Origin: an uncultured Lachnospiraceae bacterium | GTDB lineage: Bacteria > Bacillota > Clostridia > Lachnospirales > Lachnospiraceae | Assembly: GCA_902783395.1 (NCBI GenBank) | Contig: CACZRA010000253.1 | Coordinates: forward strand, 1-5,905 | Length of the DNA stretch: 5,905 nucleotides | Direction of reading: 5' to 3' | Shown: one piece after another, positions 1 to 5,602 of the stretch | Layout of the letters: each line of letters begins with the position of its first letter | Position numbering within the stretch: the first letter of the stretch is position 1 | Notes under the pieces: model-generated | What the model saw: the letters and a program-made list of their open reading frames with translations, nothing else | What the model was told of the DNA's origin: nothing | Databases searched by the model: none | Program-made: the position numbers and the translations under genes

Positions 1-9
1 GAAGAATAA
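1..9 (+). CDS. Possible 3' end of upstream gene (expected rbfA), partial
   Basis: The first nine bases read as two Glu codons followed by TAA, five bases before the nrnA start. In many Firmicutes the gene directly before this nrnA-truB-ribF group is rbfA, the ribosome-binding factor that matures the 30S subunit, and RbfA tails are often acidic. Only two codons are visible, so both the frame and the identity are inference from gene order. The same GAAGAA purine run may also serve as part of a weak ribosome-binding site for nrnA. Confidence 0.3.
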   Translation, partial: EE

Positions 10-14
10 AAGAC

Positions 15-1001
15 ATGATCGATATAGAAAAAATATGCCGGGATAAGCAGAGCATAGCGCTCGGAACCCATATAAGACCCGACGGAGATGCCTTCGGGTC
101 GGCACTGGGGCTGTATGCTTATCTGAAAAAAAGATATCCCGATAAAAAAGTGGATGTCTTCATGCTGGAGCCCAATCCGTTGTTTTCATATCTCCCGGGG
201 TATGATGAGATAAAGACCGATCCGACGGAGGAAGTCTATGACCTTTTCATAGCACTTGACATGGGCGATAAGGAGAGGCTCGGGAAAGTCCGGACCATCC
301 TGGAAAATGCCAAAGAAACTGCCTGCATAGATCATCATCTGGGATATAAGGGGATCGCAGCGGAGGCAAACTCATATATAGTTGAAGATGCTTCCTCTAC
401 GGCAGAGCTGGTTTATGATGTCATAGGAGCCGGTGCGGTAGATTTTGACAGCGCCATATGCATATATACAGGTATAGTCTGTGATACGGGCGTATTCCAG
501 TATTCCAACACATCAAAGAGGACGATGGATATAGCCGGACATCTCATGACCTTTGGTTTTGACCACACCAAGGTAATAAATGAGGCCTGCTATGAAAAGA
601 CGTACCGTCAGACTCTCCTTCTGGGAAGATCACTTCTGGAGAGCATACTTATGATGGACGGAAGGGTCATAGTATCGGTCATAACGCAGAGGACACTTAA
701 GTTTTACAATGCCACTTCCAAGGATCTCGAGGGGATAGTAAGTCAGATGAAGCATACCAAGGGCGTGGATGTAGCCGTGTTCATGTATGAGACGGTGACA
801 GGTGAATACAAGGTATCCCTCCGCTCAAACGAAAATGTGGATGTGGAGGTCATAGCGAGAAAGCTCGGCGGAGGAGGACATGAAAGGGCAGCCGGACTTA
901 CGATGACCGGCAGCTCTTATGATGTCATAAACAATGTAACTGCCGAGATAGAAAAGCAGTATAAGGCAGCAGAGGAAGAAAACGCTTCAGATGCCGAATA
1001 A
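15..1001 (+). CDS. nrnA: NrnA-type DHH/DHHA1 phosphoesterase (nanoRNase / pAp phosphatase)
   Basis: A 328-residue DHH-superfamily phosphoesterase, the usual length for NrnA. The family is cytoplasmic and Mn2+-dependent. It degrades 2-5 nt RNA fragments to mononucleotides and, in Bacillus subtilis NrnA, also dephosphorylates 3'-phosphoadenosine 5'-phosphate to AMP. The metal-binding motifs are visible in order: HIRPDGDAFGS (19-29; H19, D23, D25), ALDMGD (80-85; D82), IDHH (105-108), and CDTG (156-159; D157). The C-terminal DHHA1 substrate-binding domain carries SLRS (268-271) and GGGGHERAAG (285-294). No key residue is missing. The ATG at 15 is chosen because it lies just past the preceding stop and puts motif I at the usual distance from the N-terminus. 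Isoleucine is coded almost only by ATA (about 21 of 24 by my count). The reading frame overlaps truB by 11 nt, which suggests co-translation. A paralogue specialised for linear dinucleotides such as pApA cannot be excluded from sequence alone. Confidence 0.93.
   Translation: MIDIEKICRDKQSIALGTHIRPDGDAFGSALGLYAYLKKRYPDKKVDVFMLEPNPLFSYLPGYDEIKTDPTEEVYDLFIALDMGDKERLGKVRTILENAKETACIDHHLGYKGIAAEANSYIVEDASSTAELVYDVIGAGAVDFDSAICIYTGIVCDTGVFQYSNTSKRTMDIAGHLMTFGFDHTKVINEACYEKTYRQTLLLGRSLLESILMMDGRVIVSVITQRTLKFYNATSKDLEGIVSQMKHTKGVDVAVFMYETVTGEYKVSLRSNENVDVEVIARKLGGGGHERAAGLTMTGSSYDVINNVTAEIEKQYKAAEEENASDAE
971..980 (+). promoter_or_regulatory. Ribosome-binding site for truB, inside the nrnA 3' end
   Basis: The purine run AGAGGAAGAA lies about 10 bases before the truB ATG at 991, within the last codons of nrnA. 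The spacing is slightly long for a strong Shine-Dalgarno pairing. Initiation is therefore probably helped by ribosomes terminating at the nrnA TAA (999-1001), which overlaps the truB start region. Confidence 0.5.
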
Positions 1002-1902
1002 TAAAAAAGCCGATCCTTACACAGGAGTCCTGCCTGTATTCAAAGAAAAAGGCTATACTTCAAACGATGTAGTGGCAAAGCTCAGGGGTATCCTCAGGAT
1101 GAGGCGGATAGGACATACGGGAACGCTGGATCCCGAAGCTGTCGGAGTGCTCCCGGTATGCCTCGGAAGAGCAACAAAGACAGCCGGAAGTCTTACCGAT
1201 ACGGATAAGACCTACATATGTGTCATGAGACTCGGCATATCTACGGATACTGAGGATATGACGGGAAGGATACTCAGGACCGGTGATGTAACGGGACTTT
1301 CCGGGAGGGAAATAAAAGAGGCGGTCATATCGTTCGTCGGAGAATACGATCAGATACCGCCGATGTATTCGGCAAAAAAGATAAACGGAAAAAAACTTTA
1401 TGAACTGGCAAGGGAGGGGATCGAGATAGAAAGAAGACCCTCCCGTGTATGCATAAGGGGTATTTCGGACATAGAGATAAGGCTCGAAGGCGGAGAAAGC
1501 CGTGCGGTCTTTACTGTAGAGTGCTCAAAGGGGACCTATATCAGATCGTTATGCAGGGATATAGGAGATAAGCTCGGCTGCGGCGGCTGTATGGAAAGTC
1601 TTGTACGGACGAAGGCCTGCGGTATAGAAGAGGATGAGTGCCTGACACTTTCGGAGATCGAAAAATGCGTGCATGACGGCGGGGATATCAAAGAGCATAT
1701 TATCCCGATAGACCACTTCTATAAAGACTGCGGAGAGCTTGATGTGTCCGGGATCACGGAAAAGCTTGTGAGAAACGGCAACAGGTTCGATGCGGACAGG
1801 GAGCTTTCCGGACGCTACAGGGTGTATCTTTCGGACGGTGCCTTTGCGGCTCTTTATGATATTGATGACGGTGAGGCAAGGCTTTGCAGAATGTTTCTCT
1901 GA
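991..1902 (+). CDS. truB: tRNA pseudouridine(55) synthase TruB
   Basis: This 303-residue protein is a standard-length bacterial TruB. It isomerises U55 in the T-psi-C loop of elongator tRNAs to pseudouridine in the cytoplasm. The catalytic motif GHTGTLDPEAVGVLP spans 41-55, with the nucleophilic aspartate at D47. DKTY follows at 72-75, with the conserved active-site tyrosine Y75. IPPMYSAKKINGKKLYELAREG occupies 122-143, and CSKGTYIRSLCRDIG occupies 178-192, with the conserved arginine R185. Residues 240-303 form a degenerate C-terminal region consistent with the small PUA-like tail of Firmicute TruB. The ATG at 991 places the conserved GVLPVFKEKGYTS segment near residue 12, as expected. The gene overlaps nrnA by 11 nt and ribF by 19 nt, so it sits in the middle of a coupled cluster. 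The identification is secure. Confidence 0.96.
   Translation: MPNNKKADPYTGVLPVFKEKGYTSNDVVAKLRGILRMRRIGHTGTLDPEAVGVLPVCLGRATKTAGSLTDTDKTYICVMRLGISTDTEDMTGRILRTGDVTGLSGREIKEAVISFVGEYDQIPPMYSAKKINGKKLYELAREGIEIERRPSRVCIRGISDIEIRLEGGESRAVFTVECSKGTYIRSLCRDIGDKLGCGGCMESLVRTKACGIEEDECLTLSEIEKCVHDGGDIKEHIIPIDHFYKDCGELDVSGITEKLVRNGNRFDADRELSGRYRVYLSDGAFAALYDIDDGEARLCRMFL
1870..1876 (+). promoter_or_regulatory. Ribosome-binding site that fixes the ribF TTG start
   Basis: GGTGAGG within the last codons of truB matches parts of the anti-Shine-Dalgarno complement (AGGAGGTGA) and ends 7 bases before the TTG at 1884. An in-frame TGA at 1872-1874 blocks any earlier start. No ATG or GTG lies between it and the conserved FDGVHLGH segment, so this site selects the TTG. 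Confidence 0.65.
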
Positions 1903-2786
1903 TTGAAGAAGGTATACGTACAGCCGTTGCGATAGGCAAGTTTGACGGGGTACATCTGGGGCATAAAAAGCTTCTGGACGAGATCGTATCATATAAGGAT
2001 AAGGGATTTAAGTCACTGGTATTTACCTTTGAGAGACCCTTTTCGGATTATTTTACGGGTGAGAGGAGCAGAGTACTCACCCCGAATGATGAGAAGACCG
2101 GACTTTTTGAGGCAGCGGGGATAGATTTTCTTTACATGATGCCCGTAAATAAGGAAATGGTGACCTACGATCCCGGAGCCTTTGTGAAGGAGATACTCGT
2201 AGGGAAGCTGAAAGCCGGCCTTATAGCCGCGGGATCGGATCTGTCCTTCGGAGATAAGGGAATGGGAAATATCGCGCTTGTAAGAAGGATAGCTTCGGAA
2301 TTAAAAGAGAGCGCTTACAGTGTTTCGGAGATAGAAAAGATAAAATACAGGGGGGAGGATATAAGCTCCTCACTTGTAAGGGATGCGGTACTGAAGGGGG
2401 ATATGGAAAAAGTCCGGGATATGCTCGGCAGATCCTATTCCTTTGAAGGAGAGGTCACCCATGGGAAGAAGCTCGGTATGACCATCGGCATGCCCACGGC
2501 AAATCTCATACCGGCAGATGATAAGCTGATGCCTCCCTACGGAGTGTACGTCAGTGATACGATACTGAACGGGGCAGTATACCGCAGCATCACGAATATA
2601 GGTATGAGACCTACGGTAAATGACGGAGATTCCGTTACGGCGGAAACACATATTATCGGTTTTTCCCGTGAGATCTACGGAGAGAAGCTGAGGGTAGAGC
2701 TTAAGCGTTTTATAAGACCGGAGAGACGCTTCGACAGTCTGGAGGCGCTGAAGGAACAGATGAAAAGGGATATTACGGAGGCTTAA
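1884..2786 (+). CDS. ribF: Bifunctional riboflavin kinase / FAD synthetase RibF (TTG start)
   Basis: A 300-residue prokaryotic RibF. It phosphorylates riboflavin to FMN and adenylylates FMN to FAD, the only route to flavin cofactors in most bacteria. The N-terminal FMN adenylyltransferase domain (about 10-180) has the nucleotidyltransferase motif GKFDGVHLGH (18-27), GSDLSFGDKGMGN (117-129) and ISSSLVRDAV (160-169). The C-terminal riboflavin kinase domain (about 183-298) has THGKKLG through GMPTAN (192-207), PPYGVYV (217-223), TNIGMRPT (237-244) and AETHIIGF (253-260). E254 in this last motif corresponds to the family's catalytic glutamate. The start is a TTG lying 19 nt inside truB; an in-frame stop at 1872-1874 leaves no better choice. 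The resulting 17-residue lead before the GKFDGVH motif is near normal. The stop shares one base with the next ATG. No FMN riboswitch precedes it, so expression appears tied to the housekeeping operon. Confidence 0.94.
   Translation: MQNVSLIEEGIRTAVAIGKFDGVHLGHKKLLDEIVSYKDKGFKSLVFTFERPFSDYFTGERSRVLTPNDEKTGLFEAAGIDFLYMMPVNKEMVTYDPGAFVKEILVGKLKAGLIAAGSDLSFGDKGMGNIALVRRIASELKESAYSVSEIEKIKYRGEDISSSLVRDAVLKGDMEKVRDMLGRSYSFEGEVTHGKKLGMTIGMPTANLIPADDKLMPPYGVYVSDTILNGAVYRSITNIGMRPTVNDGDSVTAETHIIGFSREIYGEKLRVELKRFIRPERRFDSLEALKEQMKRDITEA
2775..2781 (+). promoter_or_regulatory. Ribosome-binding site for the Na/Pi transporter gene
   Basis: ACGGAGG in the last ribF codons ends 4 bases before the ATG at 2786. 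It is followed by a TAATG stop-start overlap, a classical arrangement for termination-reinitiation coupling between ribF and the transporter. Confidence 0.6.
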
Positions 2787-4459
2787 TGGATCCAAAGGTT
2801 GTATTGCAGATGATGGCAGGACTCGGCCTTTTCCTTTACGGGATGAAGGTTATGAGCGACAGTATAGAAAACGCGGCCGGCGCCAAACTGAGAGCTATTC
2901 TTGAACGGCTTACAACCAACCGTTTCATGGGGATGCTCGTGGGTATACTTTTTACGGCAGCCATTCAGTCGTCGAGTGCCTGTACCGTTATGGTGGTGTC
3001 CTTTGTAAACTCCGGACTCATGAATCTCTATCAGGCAGCCGGGGTCATCTTCGGAGCAAATATAGGAACCACGGTCACCTCACAGCTGGTATCCTTCAAT
3101 CTTTCGGCCTATGCGCCTGTTTTTCTGCTTGCAGGCATCCTTATAGTAATGTTTTCCAAGAATACAAAGATCAAGAAATGGGCGATGGTCCTGGTTGGCT
3201 TCGGAGTCCTGTTTCTCGGTCTTTCAACCATGTCGGATGCAATGTCCGGGATAAAGAACAACCCGAAGGCAATGGAGATCTTGGGATCCCTGCAGAGTCC
3301 GGTCCTCGCCATAGTCGTCGGGGCACTGCTTACCGCGATAATAGAGAGCTCGTCGGTCACCGTATCGATCATACTGCTATTATGCAAGGGCGGCCTCATG
3401 GACATACACATCTGCCTTTTCATGATCCTTGGATGTAATATCGGAGCCTGCGCCCCTGCGCTCCTCACCGGTTCCCAGGGTAAGAAGGACGCAAAGAGGG
3501 CGGCGCTCATACATCTGTATTTCAATATCATCGGAACCGTCATAATGTACATAATCCTCATATTCGCGGAGGATCCCATCATAAGGATGCTTGAGGTCGT
3601 GAGCGGAGGAGATCTCGGCCGTGAGATCGCAAACGCACATACGATATTCAAGATATTCCAGGTTGCGGTCCTGCTTCCCTTCAGTACTCCGATCGTCAAG
3701 CTGACCTATCTTACGGTGCGGGGGAAGGACGAGGATGCGGGCTACAGGGCGCAGTATACCCTGCAGTATATAGGTGAGAAGGTAGTATTCTCGCCTGCGA
3801 CCGCTGTAGTCGATGCGATACTTGAGCTTGAGCGCATGGGAAGTCTTGCATCGGAAAACATAAACCGTGCGATGAATGCGCTCATCACTCTGGATCATGA
3901 GGACATTGATGAGGTGTATGAGGTCGAGAAGAATATAAACTTCCTGAATCATGCCATAGTGAATTATCTCGTGAAGGTGGGCCAGATGAACCTGCCCGTG
4001 GACGACAGACGGCAGATAGGCGCACTCTTCCATGTGGCAAACGATATAGAGCGTATCGGAGACCATGCGGAGAATGTGGCGGATGCCGCAAGACAGAGAG
4101 AAGAAAGGGGCATCGAGTTCTCCAAGGAGGCGCAGCGTGAGATGGGAGAGCTGCTGGAGATGGTCAATGATTCCGTGCAGTATGCCATGGACAGCTTCGC
4201 CGGCAACGGAAATGTGGATGAGAAGATAGCTCTGGTACAGGAGCTTGAGGATAAGATAGATGTGAAGGAGAGGGAGCTGCAGAATAAGCATGTGGAGCGG
4301 CTCGAGAGGAATGAGTGCTCTCCCGAGGCCGGAATGCTGTTTTCAGATATCATCTCCGGACTTGAGAGGGTTGCGGATCATGCCACTAATATTGCGTACG
4401 CCATCAGGGATTCGGAGATGGAGGATATGAGCGTTAAACAGGCAGCGGTAAGAGCCTGA
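2786..4459 (+). CDS. Na+/phosphate cotransporter family protein with C-terminal PhoU-like domain
   Basis: A 557-residue inner-membrane protein of the NptA / type II Na+:phosphate symporter family. These proteins are expected to import inorganic phosphate with sodium, although several bacterial members lack proven transport. The membrane part (about 5-310) consists of two repeated units. The first has QSSSACTV (61-68) and GANIGTTVTSQ (90-100). The second has ESSSVTVS (187-194) and GCNIGACAPALL (216-227). Hydrophobic spans are visible near 5-20, 48-75, 84-104, 108-123, 132-149, 172-200, 206-226, 240-261 and 287-308. The cytoplasmic part (about 335-545) is helical and PhoU-like, with two metal-cluster-type E-x3-D motifs in IERIGDHAENVADAA (421-435) and LERVADHATNIAYAI (526-540). 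Full length matches the NptA-PhoU fusion class. One oddity is Glu at residue 187, where the second QSSS motif normally has Gln. Ile codon use is mixed ATA/ATC, unlike the ATA-dominated nrnA. It overlaps ribF by one base, so it is probably co-transcribed with the housekeeping genes. Confidence 0.9.
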   Translation: MDPKVVLQMMAGLGLFLYGMKVMSDSIENAAGAKLRAILERLTTNRFMGMLVGILFTAAIQSSSACTVMVVSFVNSGLMNLYQAAGVIFGANIGTTVTSQLVSFNLSAYAPVFLLAGILIVMFSKNTKIKKWAMVLVGFGVLFLGLSTMSDAMSGIKNNPKAMEILGSLQSPVLAIVVGALLTAIIESSSVTVSIILLLCKGGLMDIHICLFMILGCNIGACAPALLTGSQGKKDAKRAALIHLYFNIIGTVIMYIILIFAEDPIIRMLEVVSGGDLGREIANAHTIFKIFQVAVLLPFSTPIVKLTYLTVRGKDEDAGYRAQYTLQYIGEKVVFSPATAVVDAILELERMGSLASENINRAMNALITLDHEDIDEVYEVEKNINFLNHAIVNYLVKVGQMNLPVDDRRQIGALFHVANDIERIGDHAENVADAARQREERGIEFSKEAQREMGELLEMVNDSVQYAMDSFAGNGNVDEKIALVQELEDKIDVKERELQNKHVERLERNECSPEAGMLFSDIISGLERVADHATNIAYAIRDSEMEDMSVKQAAVRA

Positions 4460-4463
4460 TGAT

Positions 4464-5555
4464 ATGCATATGACCGGAAGGATTATTGCTGGAATTAAAT
4501 ATGTCTTTCTGATGACGGCGCTGTTGGTTTTCTGGGCTGTACCTGCGTATGCGTCCACTTCGGGAGAGCTTTATACCGCAGGGGCGACGAAGGTCATGGA
4601 GACGGGAAAGATGGAAACGGTATCCCTGGAAAAGACCCTTACGAGCACCGCCGGTTCCGGTGACGTGGAGTCAGCGTACAAGGCCCAGCTGAATGTCCAG
4701 AAGGAAGAGGTCATAGCGGGATATAAAAATCTCGGTATCGCCAATGTCACCGATCATCTTAATGTCAGGAAGGAAGCCAGCGAGGAATCCGATCTTGTCG
4801 GTAAGATGACGAAAAATGCGGCATGCGAGATACAGGAGGTGGACGGACCCTGGGCACATATAAAATCCGGAAAGGTTGACGGATATGTGAGCACGGATTT
4901 CCTTCTTACGGGAGAAGAGGCAAAGACGAGAGCGATGCAGGTCATGAGGCTCGTGGCAACGGTCAATACCACGACACTCTTTGTAAGGGAAGGGCCTAAT
5001 ACTAATTCCTCCATCATAACCATGGTCCCCATGAACGAGAAGCTCGATATCACGGAGGGAAAAGAGGATGATATCTGGGTAAAGATACAGATAGATGAGG
5101 ATGAGGGCTTTGTAAATACGGATTATGTGACTATATCAGAGGAGCTTGATAAGGCAATGACCCTGAAGGAGCTCCGCAACGGCGAAGGCTATTCCGATCT
5201 CAGGGTATCGCTTGTAAACTATGCTATGCAGTTCATCGGAAACCCTTATGTATGGGGCGGTACAAGTCTTACGAAGGGAGCCGACTGCTCAGGCTATGTA
5301 CAGTCCATATTCAAAAAGTACGGATATTCGCTTCCTCGTACATCCAGAGAGCAGGCGAAGGTAGGCACCAAGATATCGCTTGCGGATGCCAAACCCGGAG
5401 ATCTTGTGTTCTATGGTAAGGGCGGGACCGTAAACCATGTGGGTATCTACATCGGAAACGGACAGATAGTAAACGCTTCAAACAGACGTACCGGCATCAA
5501 GGTGAGCAACGCGTCCTACCGTACGCCGTACGCGGTGAGAAGGATACTGCCATAG
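4464..5555 (+). CDS. Secreted SH3-SH3-NlpC/P60 peptidoglycan hydrolase
   Basis: A 363-residue secreted cell-wall enzyme, probably a gamma-D-glutamyl-diamino-acid endopeptidase. A Sec signal peptide covers 1-30: a basic n-region (R6, K12), a hydrophobic core 13-26, and an AYA cleavage site before S31. There is no lipobox cysteine. Residues 31-90 form a linker of no recognised family. Two bacterial SH3 domains follow, about 91-149 (LNVRKEASEESDLVG and GYVSTDFLL) and 163-224 (LFVREGPNTNSS and GFVNTDYV); these probably bind peptidoglycan. The NlpC/P60 domain spans about 247-363. It has GNPYVWGGTS (259-268), catalytic C275 in GADCSGYVQS, H325 in NHVGIYIG, and N337 in IVNAS as the third polar residue. 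The spacings of 50 and 12 residues fit the family. The start may be ATG 4464 or ATG 4470, because an in-frame TAA at 4449-4451 rules out earlier starts. No strong ribosome-binding site precedes either. The 4-nt gap after the transporter suggests coupled translation. Confidence 0.9.
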   Translation: MHMTGRIIAGIKYVFLMTALLVFWAVPAYASTSGELYTAGATKVMETGKMETVSLEKTLTSTAGSGDVESAYKAQLNVQKEEVIAGYKNLGIANVTDHLNVRKEASEESDLVGKMTKNAACEIQEVDGPWAHIKSGKVDGYVSTDFLLTGEEAKTRAMQVMRLVATVNTTTLFVREGPNTNSSIITMVPMNEKLDITEGKEDDIWVKIQIDEDEGFVNTDYVTISEELDKAMTLKELRNGEGYSDLRVSLVNYAMQFIGNPYVWGGTSLTKGADCSGYVQSIFKKYGYSLPRTSREQAKVGTKISLADAKPGDLVFYGKGGTVNHVGIYIGNGQIVNASNRRTGIKVSNASYRTPYAVRRILP

Positions 5556-5565
5556 GGGGTGAAAA

Positions 5566-5594
5566 TTGACCGTGTCCGCACTGACAGTTATAAT
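5566..5594 (+). promoter_or_regulatory. Near-consensus sigma-70/sigma-A promoter
   Basis: TTGACC (5566-5571) and TATAAT (5589-5594) are separated by exactly 17 bases, matching 11 of the 12 consensus positions. A short A-run (GAAAA, 5561-5565) lies upstream. The pair occupies the only real intergenic gap in the window, directly in front of the next gene. Transcription would be expected to begin around 5600-5603, at A5600 or A5603. That is 0-3 bases before the ATG at 5603, leaving essentially no leader and no room for a Shine-Dalgarno sequence. Confidence 0.8.
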
Positions 5595-5602
5595 CTAAGA
5601 TC

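Noticed and set aside
1700..1884. Possible FMN riboswitch ahead of ribF
   Set aside because: The ribF start lies inside truB coding sequence, so there is no leader. No conserved RFN-element segments were seen.
1549..1992. Minus-strand open frame spanning the truB/ribF junction
   Set aside because: It overlaps two well-supported genes, has no recognisable domain and no start context, and is a shadow ORF.
2370..2795. Minus-strand open frame antisense to the ribF 3' half
   Set aside because: It has no motifs or signals, and the opposite strand codes for the conserved riboflavin kinase domain.
3380..4291. Long minus-strand open frame (about 303 codons) antisense to the Na/Pi transporter gene
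   Set aside because: The translation is rich in Leu, His, Ile and Tyr without any family motif, and the plus-strand frame is a clear full-length transporter. It is explained by codon bias on the sense strand; no ribosome-binding site or promoter supports it.
4462..4471. Perfect 10-bp palindrome ATATGCATAT over the NlpC/P60 gene start
   Set aside because: It arises from the two nearby start codons (ATG CAT ATG). Much the same AT-rich string also occurs in nrnA near 456-465, so an operator is not supported.
5517..5535. GTACGCCGTACG-type repeat near the end of the NlpC/P60 gene as a terminator
   Set aside because: The arms do not form a stable hairpin, there is no downstream T-run, and it lies inside coding sequence. 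I see no intrinsic terminator before the promoter at 5566.
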